Below are positions 20,608 through 31,859 of a stretch of 64,000 nt of DNA, in pieces; position 1 is the stretch's first letter; each line of letters opens with the position of its first letter. This DNA is from Gracilaria domingensis (lineage: Eukaryota > Rhodophyta > Florideophyceae > Gracilariales > Gracilariaceae). The position numbers and the translations under genes are program-made. Below the pieces are notes generated by a model. The model searched no databases and was not told the origin of the DNA. It worked only from the letters and a program-made list of their open reading frames with translations. The stretch spans positions 165,063-229,062 of the forward strand of contig VCMS01000155.1 in NCBI GenBank assembly GCA_022539475.1. Direction: 5' to 3'.

Positions 20608-21278
20608 GGTCTGACTGCGCTCCGGAGCGCTTACAGAAGTAGTGTGCGGCGCGCGTGCCAGCGTACTTTTTAAAATAAAAAGTTGAGCGGCGCAGCGCAT
20701 GCACCCCTCATTCTTTCCTTTGCCCCTCTTTTCTCTCTCTCAGGAATCTCTCAAGGCGGCACCAGTTAGATTACCGTCACAAGCCGATCACTTGCGATCT
20801 AACTCTTCTGATCTAAGTGATCAGAAATGATCTGGTCACGCGCCGTCTCAATCGGAAAGAGTGATCATAACTGAGCAAAGCCGATCAGCTGGAACCGCAT
20901 CTTCCAAAGTGGCATAGGCCAATCAGAAATCGGGAACATTTATTGAAGAAGTGCCAAGTGGAACCTAAAATGCAGTTCCAAAATCAATTTTAGGGACTAT
21001 TATCCGGCCGAGTCTGGATTTGACAAGTGTCATTTTGTCGGCCAATCAGAGCGTGCCAATTAGAACCCAGATTTCACCGAATTAAGGCAAATCCGAACAA
21101 ATTCTAAAAGCTCATCATCCGTTCAGATTGTGCCACGTGGCCGACTGTTGAAGGCATCTCTAGTAACTGTAGATTGACGCGTTTCTCGAAACTTTGTCGC
21201 TTATGCGATTCGTACTAATCGCTTCGGTACGGAGGTGAGGTATATCTCTTTATGAGTTGCACGTGGATTTGCCGATGG
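20608..21278. other. Non-coding stretch with clustered GATC and CCAAT-like motifs
   Basis: No ORF or family recognised. GATC occurs seven times in about 130 bp (20780-20895), some as inverted pairs, and GGCCAATCAG occurs twice (20926 and about 21038). These could be remains of an LTR U3 region; nothing firmer can be said. Confidence 0.3.
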
Positions 21279-22627
21279 TGGAGCAATCTCAGGAAGGAAA
21301 AAGCCACCGATGCAGTTCGAATCCTCTCTCTCAAGAGAGGTTCGCACAGTGACAGCGCACCCCGTATCCTCCGGTGTTGGTGTAAATCCACGAGAACCTC
21401 AGGCTACACCACAGGGTTGAAAAAGAATGCCCGAACGGGAAAAAGGGGCCGGAAGAGGCGGACACAGTAGTGTAGATCGTAGGTGACCAATGACCGTATC
21501 TGGAGCCAAATGTGAACATCCAAAGGTGGAACAACCAAATAGAAATAGGCAGTATTAAACCAAACCAATGATAAAAACGAAAGAAAGAAGAGAAACAAAC
21601 CCAAGTACTGGGGCGGAGAGATAGTACCGGTCGGTAAACAAATATAAGTCCACTCCACGAGTCACAAGGAAAGTAAAAAAAACCAAGACCAATGGAGGTA
21701 TGCACTGCGTGCACTCTCCTGTTTGGAGCCGGGGGATAACTAGACCCTACTGTGGTAACTCGCTCCGCGAGGAGTGGGAGTCGTCGCGCAGGCGAAATAG
21801 TTAGAGCCGCACACCGGGTTACCACTACTAGGTTGGTGATGGCGGTTCCTGCGAGATAAAGTGATGCGCGATAGATGTCCATCGGATGAGAATCTGGGAC
21901 ATCTATGGAATATCAGTCGGATATCTGCTGTGCATCCAAGATATCCGAATGATATGCCGTGGTACCCCGTTGGATGCACCTAGTTGATGCTCTTTACATG
22001 TCCTTTAAATGTACGAAAACTATTTTAAAGATATTCATATGATGCACGAAGATATGTTCTATGGATGTCTGGAAATCCAGGGTGCATCATTTGGAACTCA
22101 CAAAATCCAATGGACATCTCTTCGTACATCATTTGCCTATCAGGCGGTTATCATTTGGATATACTTCATGCATCGTCTGAGCATCATTTACGTATATCAT
22201 ATGGACATCTTAAGGAAATCGAATGGACATCTTCAGGTTTCTTAATTCTGATATAGGTTATCTTGGGGATGTTATCCGGACATCAATTCACCTCTCTGGG
22301 GTGAGCCATCACCTAAGTAGCAGAATTAGCGGCCCTATAGAGGGCTATCAAAAATATCTAAATAATAGATCAATCTAAGCACCTCATGTGCACCTCCCGT
22401 CCCGGGAAGTCCTGACAGTGTCGGACCAACACCCACGGGGTGTTTCTAAAAATTATGAAAAGATTCACTTCATCCAAACAACCAAATAGTGGTACACATG
22501 TACGCATTCCCGGTCCGAATCCACGTCATCGTGCTACTCATAACCTCGAGTTCTCCATTGATGGGCATCTCAATAACTTATGATTGCCACTACCGAAATG
22601 GTATCCCTGAAGAGGATTTGCTCGACA
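21279..22627 (-). repeat. 3' LTR of element B, with insertion
   Basis: On the minus strand it starts TGTCGAGCAAATCC (22627) and ends GATTGCTCCA (21279). Removing the insertion at 21846-22301 leaves 893 bp, the same as the solo LTR at 2144-3036. The sense-strand sequence just before it (GAGAAGGGAGATG, 22628-22640) is a suitable polypurine tract. Confidence 0.85.
21846..22301. mobile_element. 456-bp insertion in the 3' LTR of element B, rich in GGACATC/GATGTCC
   Basis: Defined by comparison with the intact LTRs at 2144-3036 and 37914-38807, which read continuously across this point. The terminal regions are weakly inverted (GCGAGATAAAGTGATG against AGAGAGGTGAATTGATG). Inside, variants of GGACATC, GATGTCC and GATGCACC recur more than ten times in both orientations. 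No ORF, no clear target duplication. Probably a non-autonomous DNA element. Confidence 0.55.
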
Positions 22628-22687
22628 CATCTCCCTTCTCAAGAGGAAACCACCCTGGTTGACGACGAGTTCCGTGACGCACATCAG

Positions 22688-22694
22688 TATAAAA
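22688..22694 (+). promoter_or_regulatory. TATA motif 17 nt before the antisense ATG of element B
   Basis: TATAAAA begins 17 nt before the ATG at 22705, the same spacing as in element A. Confidence 0.4.
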
Positions 22695-22704
22695 TCCGAC
22701 CGCG

Positions 22705-24441
22705 ATGGCGGGTTCCGAACACTCAGCATCCATAGATTCACACTCGGATATCACACCAGTCTCTCCAGACCTCTCAAACGCGAGTGTACCTATACCCTTC
22801 CTTGGACAACAGACACCGTCCGCAGCGGGACCTTTCCAGAATGCTGTACCTTCCCCTGGCGGGTCCCTCAAATCCTCTGATGGGTCAGATTCATACCGGT
22901 TTCCGTTCGGTTCCTCTGCCTCCAACAGTGCCTCTTGGTCAAGCCCTGGACGTGAGGCCGTCGAACGCTTCCTTTCTTATGCCGACCGTGCCGGCCATTC
23001 CAACTTGGATTCCGCGTAGCATACTTGTCAACCGTGATCCATTGCCGGACTCCCGATTGTATTCCTGTGCACCTTGGTTCCATACCGTATCGGTAAATGA
23101 CGCCACATTGTTAGACTCGTATGCCGAGAATGGTGTACTTCCTGGTGACCTTCCAGTTGCGGTTGCCAAGTCGTGGGATTGGCGCGTGCGCGTAGCGATA
23201 CTTCTTGATCATCTCGGTGTGAGACATGCTCAGACCCGTGACGACACGAGAAGTAACATGGCGAGAATCGCATACCAACGCTTGGTCCATACCTCTGGTA
23301 ATACCCTCATTCCACCCGAGTACGGGTTCGATGTTGTCATCTTCCGAATCGCGGAGAAGAATCTTACGGTGCCAACTTGGCTGCCCTGGCGGGGAATATC
23401 CAACAGTTTGCTGGATTAGCGCGACCGGTTGTCTTTGAGGAATTACTGTGATGTGAGCGACCGTTGCTCCGTGCCCAGCTCCGCTACAAGCGAAGCACGC
23501 CGCGAGGCGATTACTTGCAGGACCGCGTACGGTTTGAGCGCAAGGCTCGTGCCGAATTCGGATCCTCGGTTCCCTACCAGAACGTAGAAGCTCGAGCGAT
23601 CGCAGCACGATTACTTCATGAACGTTATCCTGCCCTGCCCGATTCGTGGTGTACGGTGGAAGTTCCTCGTGGATGTCTCCCAGAGTTGCCTCCATGCTCG
23701 ACCTACTTAGGTTCGAAGATCTTGGCCAACCGACATAGCGGTTAGTGGTCCGTGTTCCTAACCGAATGGATTGCCAGTGTGGCGATGTTCCCTCTATGGG
23801 AAGCGCATGACCAATGCCGAATTTGGTATCTTCCGAAGGCACTCCGGAACAATCTTCGTACGCTCGACCTGCGAGTTCCCCTCGGGGATGAGTCCAACTT
23901 GGAAGAACTCAGGTACCCAGTCGACGTCATTGACAGCGTGAATTGGGACACCGTGCCTTATAACCCGCGTGGTCGCGGAGAGCGTAGGGTCTTCGACCGT
24001 TCTCCAGGACGCAGGAGTTACCGAGCCGGTGATTTTGTCTACTATGATCCCTACGAGGTCGTGTTGTGTTCCCCTGCTCATGCTGCAGCTATTCGAGACG
24101 CACCGCGTATTATTCCTCATGGACACCCGAAAGGGTATGTCGATGGTCACGAGTTCGCACCGCCGGCCGACATCGACGATCCGATGATGGACCATGACGC
24201 AGTGGACGTTGACCAAGGTTGTAGAATGGGCGCCCCGGGTGCGGACTTTGGATATAACCCAAGTATGGATAATCCGTTGGTGACTGACCCAGGAGCAGTT
24301 TCCATCCGCCAGTTCCTGACCTCAATGGGTGAATATTTCTGGGAACCTTTCCACGACGGAAGACTTACGCGCATTCGTGGCGCAGTACTTTCAATCATGA
24401 AGAACTTCCTCTATGGGATGCTCCGGAACGCTTGGCGTTGA
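22705..24441 (+). pseudogene. Antisense gene of element B, homologous to that of element A
   Basis: Starts with ATG 22705 (GCGATGGCG) and ends at TGA 24439-24441, running opposite to gag-pol of element B. Motifs shared with 14006-15813 occur in the same order: WFHTVSVND, LLDSYAENGVLPG, SWDWR, PEYGFD, YGANLA, VEVPRGCLPELPPC, LWEAHDQ-RIWYLP, RSPGRRSYRAGDFVYYDP and a PHGHPKGY segment before an acidic tail. The frame changes between about 22780 and 23000 and again near 23345, with a TGA near 23448 and a TAG at 23743-23745, so it is decayed. Conservation of length, order and place between two separate elements argues that the ancestral gene was real. No known domain or membrane segment recognised. 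Confidence 0.7.
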
Positions 24442-25544
24442 CCACCTACATGACCTGAATGATAGATAAACGAATTAAATGAACCAACAACTAGTGGTAA
24501 ACTTCTGATAAGTCTTCTTTGCTTCTTCTTCATAGATCTTCTTCTTCTTCTTCTTCTTCCTTGAATCTTCATAGTGATCGTTATCGGTAAATCTTCTCTT
24601 CAACCGTTTGTCGGTAATCTTCATAACCATAATTGGTAAACCATTCCATGGTAATCTTCCTTCAACTTCATTCGCAAATTCTTCTTATTCTTCTCTTCAT
24701 GGAGCAACTACTTCAAGTTCTTCTTCTTCTTCTTGTCGAGCAACGAGAGTTCCCTCCGCGGGCTATGCGTGTCATCGCTACAGTAGCGTCACCCAGTTTG
24801 GGCTTCGCGGATGTTAGGCGCTAGTGGTGTACCGGTGCGTCGGTGATAGCGAACGATGAAAGACCTAGGCAGATGTCCCAAAGGTTCGTGGGTGTCTTCC
24901 TATGACGGAAATCCATACCCTTGCATGCGATAAAGTCATTCTCCATTTGGAGCTTGTTTGTGATTCACAAGTTTCTCCACAACGTACTCACGTAGATACA
25001 CCGCTTGGTCGGTCGTTGAATTCACCATACTGTCTCCTGACGGAGTTCCCGAGATGATGCGGGTAAAAGAGTGCAGCCCTGGTGGCGTATTGACTCCTTT
25101 AACAACCAGTAGTGGTCCCACAAGTAGGCATCGATGCGTCGATTCAACCGTCGTAGTGTTTTGGTAGTCACAAGTGCAAATTAGCCAAACAAGATATTCC
25201 CTTAAAGAAGGCGACGTACTAATCGTCACAAGCTAAATTCCATACGAATTGGACAATGTAGTGCAAAGTTATCGCGTCTCGAACACGAGCATTACTCTCG
25301 ACATCACGGGAGTTGACCGTCCTGACGGTGGAGCTCGACGGTTATGCGGCGTGTTGCCTGCAAGTGCAAAGAAATTTCATTGTGTGGAACAGCACACAGG
25401 TGGCTCTGTGCACCTGATTACTGTTGGGGAACAACTGCCAAGTGGCCATGTGCACTTCCAAACATTTCTGCTGTGCAGCATCATCTGATTGGTTCGTCCA
25501 TCTGCCACGTGGAAGTGTCCAACCGATTTTCATTGATAGTGGAC
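24442..25544. other. Element B spacer with CTT-rich tracts, no gene recognised
   Basis: From 24500 to 24745 the plus strand is dominated by CTT/TTC repeats (GAA-rich on the sense strand of element B), in at least three blocks including seven tandem CTT units near 24540. The rest to 25544 has only short frames. It corresponds by position to 12664-14005 of element A, without clear sequence similarity. Confidence 0.4.
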
Positions 25545-28500
25545 TCAATCCACATTGGAGATGGTTTCTGACAGGTGGGTGTGTGCAAACGAATCCCATT
25601 GGTTGGGCAACACACCAAGTGTCCTTGTGCCGCGCCGCTCATTGCGGTGGGCGACGGCGGCACGGTAATGCATCAGAAATATGCCAAAATGGCCGATTTC
25701 CACTGCGCAATCCGCCTTTTCCAAACGAAAAGACCGTTCAACGAGGGTCGGTTGAAAAACCTTTTTTAGGTACTGTAATCGTCGCCCAAGCGGGAAAACA
25801 CGCCGTGTCGCAATTCCTGACTCTGAAGCGTAGTAAACGAGTGGGCACGTGCTCTGCGCGTGTTCTGAGTCTCCCAAAAGGGTGTGCTTCGTGGCATTAT
25901 GCATGATCTGGACGAGATAGACTTCAGTGAAGTCATCGCGGCAAGCAACAAGCCAGTCTGCGGACACAGTTTTCGTAGTCGATGATAGCTTCTTAACGGA
26001 AGTAACTAACAGGATCTGATGATTTCCAAGCTGTGGCAACTCATCGCCACCACATGCAGAGCTCGGTATCGAGAGCGAGACAACGTAATGCGTCTCCTTC
26101 CCCGTCTCAGGCTGAGGTACCGAAGCGGTGAAGATCTCGGGTGGTAGCGTTACAAGGGGGTGTGGATCCACAGGATTCTCTGATAGAGTAGATGAAGAAT
26201 TAGCCGACTCCTGCCGCAAATCAGTCAAGCCTCGATCCGGATGCGGAACTGTAGCGGGCCGTGGCGGCGGAGTAGCTTCAGTTTCACTTGGATTACCGTG
26301 GGGGGGTACCGTGATAGTTTCCGCAGTAGGATTGGGAGCAAGTGTGACGCGATCCCGTGAAAGCCGTTCATGTAGGCCGTTGATATCCAACACAACAGTG
26401 TCTTTTCCGATGGAAATTACCTTGTAAGGTCTCTCAGCACTAGGAGATAGTTTGTGCTTTGGTTCCTTTTCCGGATTGTAATATTCCTTACGGACAAAAA
26501 CAAAGTCGCCAGGATTAAGAACCGGTAGTACGAAATCGCTTGTCGAAGTTAGCCTTATAGGCAGCTTGCGCTTTCGCCATAGCTTTCCGAGCAGCCGGAA
26601 CCTTCTTTTCAAACCAAGCCTTCCAGGTATCCCGAAATAAGCGGTGTGAAGGGAATGTTCCCAACATGGGTTGAGCTTCAATAGCGACCGGAGACGGTAT
26701 CCTCGACAGTACGAGCTCAAACGGAGATAAACCGGTAACACAGTGGACCTGAATATTATAGACAAACGTAATTGCGTCTGTGAATAAGTCCCAATTCTTA
26801 GGGTGATCCGATACATAGGATCTTCATGCGTTAAGCATCGTGCGGTTGAACCGTTCAACTTGACGGTTCCCCTGGGGATGATAAATAGCGGTAAACAGAC
26901 TCCTGACATCTATGATACAGCAGACGTCTTGAAAGAATTTCGAAGTGAATTATCCTCCATTGTCGGATAGAACGTGGACAGGTGGACCGTAAACGAAATC
27001 CAATGCTGGACGAACGCTTGCGCTATCGTCGTTGCAGTGATTGTCCTTAAAGGAGCTGTGCAAACCAATTTGGAGAACCTGTCGGTAATAACCAAAAGAA
27101 AACGATGACCACGAGCGGTAAGGAATAGCGGTCCAAGAATGTCAATCGCCACGATCTCCAGTAGATCCTTGCAGAAAAAAGCGTGAGCTTTTTCGAGGAT
27201 TTCCGGAGACGGACATTGTTCTTCGAGCATTCTGTACAACCACGGCGAACTGTGTAGCAGTCTACCGCCATTGCGGGCCAATAGAAATCTCTGCGTAGAG
27301 TCAAATATAACTTCCTTCCGCCAGGATGAGCACCCAGTTTGACATAATGTGACAAGATGTAAAACTCTCTGCTGTAGAGTATGAGGTACCACAATCTGTG
27401 GATGTTCCTTACTAACGAAACGAACCAAATAACCTTGGTCATTCATAGCGAACGGGATCTGAAAACCTCGATTAAGGCGAGAGCGTATCTGCGTACAGAA
27501 TGGATCGGACATCTGCTCTCTGACCGTCTCCTCAAGAGTAATAGGCACAAAAGAACCCGACGGGGGTTCCGTGGATTCGGTAACGAATAAATCGTCACAC
27601 ACGTCATCATCTATCTTCTCGATCAAACCATCCTTGATCATAACCATAAAACATGGTATCTCCAAGTCTTCCGTGGCCGACGTATAAGCGTTAGTCTCTA
27701 GACGAAACTTAACCTGCCAGAGGGTTCCGATATTCCAAAGAGCCAACGGAGAGCCGAATGGTCGGTATGCACCATGAAGTGAGTACCCACTACGTAGGGT
27801 CAGTACGTTTAATGCCCAGACGACGGATAAACATTCTTTCTCAGATACTGAGTAGTTCTTCTCATGAACATTCAGTGTCGTTGACCAATAGCCAATCGGT
27901 CTACGGGTTTTTTCCAAGGTTTGGAACAAAGCGCAACCAACTTGGTAGGCACTGGCGTCTGTTTCAGCCGAATATGGTAAACCAGAGTTGGTAAAGCCAA
28001 AACTGGTGGTGACGTTACAGCGTCCACAAGAGACTGAAATGCGGAAGCTTCCGCTTCCCTGAAGGGTTCCAGCTCAACTGGCCTGCCCTTTTCAAAAGCT
28101 CGTTAAGTGAACCGAGATCTCGGCAAAATTCGGAACGAATCTACGATACACGTTACAAAGTCCAAGAAAAGAACGGAGTTCCGTTTGATTCGTCGGATGC
28201 TTAGCTTCCTTCATGTACTTCACACGAACTTCGTCAATCGAATGCTTTCCGGGACGGATCTTATGTCCAAGATACTGAACCGAATCGGTGAAAAACTCGC
28301 ACTTCTTTAATTTCAGAGTTATTCCGGCATCGAGGAGAACACGCATGATTTCTCGCACATGAGACAAATGATCATCCATGTTGTTGGAAAAGATGATGAT
28401 GTCATCAAGGTATACCAAACAGGTCTTCCATTTGTATGGAGCCAGTAGAATATCCAATGCTCTTTGGAACATAGAGGGCGCATTTGTGAGCCCAAAAGGC

Positions 28501-29890
28501 ATTCGTTTGAAACGATACAAGCCTTGATGGTACGCGAAACCGGTTTGTCACGGTCTTCCTTGCGGATAGGAACTTGCCAATATCCCTAACTCGCGTTGAG
28601 GGCCGTGGAAACCTGAGCACTCCGGAGTGAGTCAATGCATTCGTCCATTCGTGGAATCGGGTAGACGTCTTTAACTGTGACCGAATTGAGGCGACGGTAA
28701 TCAATACACAATCGCGACGATCCGTCCTTCTTAGGAGCTAGTACTACGGGTGATGCCCATGGGGATTGGCCAGTTCGATGACTCCACCCTTAACCATCTT
28801 CTCAACTTGAGCTTCTTTCTCTTCCCTAGCCTTAGGGCCAGCTCTATAAGGGTGTTGCGCTATCGGCTGAATGTTCGGAAGGATATCAATTCTGTGCTCG
28901 GTAATCGAGATCTTTCCTAGGGAACCATCCCACATCGGGGTAAACACTCTCAACATATCACGTAACTTCTCACGATGAGTGTCTGGTACATGTTCCGGAT
29001 TCAACTCTTCCAATTCCTTAACAGGATTCTTCTGTTCTTTTCCGGGGGAATAGCCTTTGCCTCAGGCTCTAATGGTGCGTTCACGTACCGACATCGGAAA
29101 CGGTTTCAATTATCTCCTCTTCTCTCTTCTCAGGGTGTTGCACGCCCAGTACGACCGCGAGGGTAACCTTTGTAGGTATTACAGTACCCGGGTGCGGCAT
29201 TACTAAACCAATAATCTGGTGTTTGGTTAACCATTGAGGTTTAGGCCCCAAATTGGCTATCAAAAGCTTAAAAGGCTTCTGAGGTTCAATATGAACAACT
29301 CCATTAGCGAAAGCAAGGCCACGAGAGTCATACAATGATTGTATCGGGTGCACGAAACGTAAACCATGTTGGTCCGAGCTCACAATGACCCAGGTTTGGG
29401 ATTCCGCCGGAATCGAAATTGAACTGGCTCACCGTAAACGAGTAGAACTTCTATCCATATTTGGATTATCCTGTGCGGAAGAGAGGGCAACTTGACGCTT
29501 GAAAGCTTGCCGAAGCGGCTTCCGAACAATCAGTATGGTTGAACCATCTTTCATTTCCACACATTTGGAACGCGGACGAATCGCTTCGACGAACCTGTCG
29601 CAAAAGTCGCAGCACAGGATCACAGAAGTAGCTAGTGATTCGCATGCGAGAAATTCCAATTGGACCGTGCATTGGCCGAGCCGAACCATCAGGTCAATGA
29701 AGCCTTCTGTCCGTAACGGATTGTTGTTTGCATCGGCAATATCCAGCGATGGACCTCGACGAATCCACGGCGTAACGAGGCAGGTGACAACGATTTAACC
29801 AAAAGGTTAGGATCAGCTCCTGTATCTAGAACAGATAACTGTCGAACCATAAACTGGTTAGACAAGCCAAGATCAGCGTAAACCTTTTAG
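25545..29890 (-). pseudogene. pol of element B, decayed
   Basis: Read right to left. Protease remnants (VRLGQCTVQLEF, VILCCDFCDRFVEAIRP); a pre-RT region (NPEHVPDTHREKLRDML; EHRIDILPNIQPIAQHP); RT with MPFGLTNAPSMFQRA and YLDDIIIFS at about 28400; RNase H with RPIGYWSTTLNVHEKNYSVSEKECL (about 27890); integrase HHCC and AIDILGPLF, VITDRFSK, then the GPF/Y-like KLSPSAERPYKVISIG and a Ser/Pro-rich tail. It is broken into at least six frames. It is close to element A pol throughout and shows that two stop codons in A replace glutamine. The tail after about 25900 reads into composition unlike pol, and its end is uncertain. Confidence 0.88.
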
Positions 29891-30392
29891 TTACTCTTGG
29901 CCATGACCATAACCCGATCTGGGACACGTCGATTTCTATACCGCACCCACGGTCGACGCAGGACACCAAAGTGTCTCGAGTTCACGTCAAATTCAACCGA
30001 TTTCCTAGTAAGGTCTTGACTGGGGAGCGAGGCGATGACGCCTCGGGCGCCACACTCCTTGACTGTGTGGGGGCTCCTCCGTTCGGGGAGACTCCCAAAA
30101 TTGGTTTTTCGAAGGCGAATCCACCGAAGCGGTTTTGCCTCCGTCTGAGGACTGAACGACCTTAGAGGTTTGAGCTCCCTGAGATACTGGCGCCGGTTTG
30201 GAGACCGATGCAACGGTATTCGGCAAGAACAGTGAACGGACCTGTTGGTAAGACAAATTCGGAACGCGCGCACGTTCTCCTTCCCTAAGGGACTCATAAG
30301 CTTCGATAATCTTCGACATATCTTTCAAATTTAACCAACAGTGGGTCGAAACATGACCACGATGGTAGCAAACATGGCAGATAAGCGTTGAC
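29891..30392 (-). pseudogene. gag of element B, C-terminal part with zinc knuckle
   Basis: Begins, in sense, at the left edge of element C with DRSTLICHVCYHRGHVSTHC, so a canonical C-x2-C-x4-H-x4-C knuckle lies at about 30383-30342. It is followed by KIIEAYESLREGERARVP, homologous to the end of element A gag (8013-8100), and a Ser/Pro-rich linker to the protease. One frame change near 30010. Confidence 0.8.
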
Positions 30393-30397
30393 CTATC

Positions 30398-30819
30398 TGT
30401 TGTAGACCGTCACTACAGCACTACTAATCGACGCGTTAGTCCGTCAAGGAGCGTCAGCTGTTCGGGTAGCTCACCCTATCTCATTTACCAGGCGTATGAG
30501 GGCCGCGGTATGTCCGTGTAGGACGTACTGCTGTGAAAAAGTACGTGTGCAAAATTGCATATATGAATTTTATTCAGCCATTGACGACCAATGGAATTAT
30601 TGGAATCCGTGGAGGATTCATTGCGACTATTCTGCGCCGAGCGGGAGACGCGGGCAAAACCATAATAAAAGCCCAAGGCCGAACGCCAACAGCTACCGAC
30701 GGAGAAAAGCATCAAGCTCCGGAGGTGTCCTATTCTTCGCCTTGCACTCTACCGCTACAAACCAGCATAACTCTTCCTTTTACTTTTGATCCTTTCCTTC
30801 TCTACCAGACCCGTTAACA
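30398..30819 (+). repeat. 5' LTR of element C
   Basis: 422 bp; TGTTGT...TTAACA ends. Contains CATAATAAAAGCCC (about 30660) as a possible promoter element. No clear TGG-starting tRNA primer site follows within 10 bp (AAGCGCTTTGATATTC), so priming may be unusual or the site has decayed. Confidence 0.88.
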
Positions 30820-30900
30820 AAGCGCTTTGATATTCTGAAGAGTACAGTGTCGTTGGTACACAGGTTTGGATACTCGTGACTTGGTGTTCTTTCTCTTTCG

Positions 30901-31839
30901 ATGGCGTCCAATTATGGAGTAATTGCCTACATAAAGGCCACTGTTCTCCGTGACGTTACGCAGCCGGCTCTAATTCGCTTCGAAACGGCATATTCGGCGT
31001 ACAAAGAGAAATGCTCCGACTTGAATCGCAACCGCAGCTCTGACGACCAAATGGCCATTGCGTCCATCAGAGACTGTATTGAGAGCAGTACACCGCACGC
31101 GTTGTGCATTATGGGCGAAATCGAGAACGCCTCTACAGCAGAGGAAGCAAGTCCCGAGAATGTTCAGGAATGGTTTGATGGAGCCCTATCGGCAGCACCA
31201 AAGGATTTATCCAAACGAATTGAGGCCGCACTGGCTTCTGTTTCCTACTCCGTTTGCGAACAAGACCCAGCGGGAGCAGTTAATACGTTTGTGATCAACG
31301 CACTCGATCAACATAACGCCTGCTCGATCCTTAGCGACAGGGATAAGGCAAAGTTCATGATCAATAAGCTCGAGGAAAAGCTCGAACCGCCTCTCCTGCG
31401 AGAAAGGGTCAAGATGCGTCGCGCACTATGGAATACTGATGAGAAGAGCGACATCAAGTTCTTCCGGAAGGAAGTCGCAGCTCTGGCCGTGGACGTTTCG
31501 CAGAATGACTTAGCTCGATCTCGCATGTACAGCTCCGGGAAGCGCGCTCGAACCGATCAAGCTAGAAAACCCGGCAAACCATCGAACTCCAGACGTCTCG
31601 GAGCCGACAAGAAGTACAACGCAGCACCATTCTTGGGAAAGCACAGTTCGCGTTCAAGTCAGACGAGGCCAACCGCCAAGGATTGGACTGAGAAATGTCT
31701 GAACCCGGCATGCGGCGAAATTCACCGTGTGAAGAACTGCCCAATCACCAGCCCAGAAGAGCGACAAAGGCTACTAGACCAGTACTTCAAGACCAAGAAA
31801 GCTGCCAAAGCTGTCAGGAAATCTGAAGTAGCCGCTTGA
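30901..31839 (+). CDS. gag of element C, intact frame
   Basis: 312 codons from ATG 30901. An N-terminal helical region (ALIRFETAYSAYKEKC) is followed by a capsid-like part with a conserved KFMINKLEEKLEPPLLRERV, a basic linker (SSGKRARTDQARKPGK), and a metal-binding motif CLNPACGEIHRVKNC (C-x4-C-x3-H-x4-C) before PEERQRLLDQYF and a lysine-rich end. This knuckle variant differs from the CCHC of elements A, B and D. The frame is undamaged, unlike the pol behind it. It would coat element RNA in particles. Confidence 0.85.
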   Translation: MASNYGVIAYIKATVLRDVTQPALIRFETAYSAYKEKCSDLNRNRSSDDQMAIASIRDCIESSTPHALCIMGEIENASTAEEASPENVQEWFDGALSAAPKDLSKRIEAALASVSYSVCEQDPAGAVNTFVINALDQHNACSILSDRDKAKFMINKLEEKLEPPLLRERVKMRRALWNTDEKSDIKFFRKEVAALAVDVSQNDLARSRMYSSGKRARTDQARKPGKPSNSRRLGADKKYNAAPFLGKHSSRSSQTRPTAKDWTEKCLNPACGEIHRVKNCPITSPEERQRLLDQYFKTKKAAKAVRKSEVAA

Positions 31840-31859
31840 ACTACTGGAGACGGAAGGTA

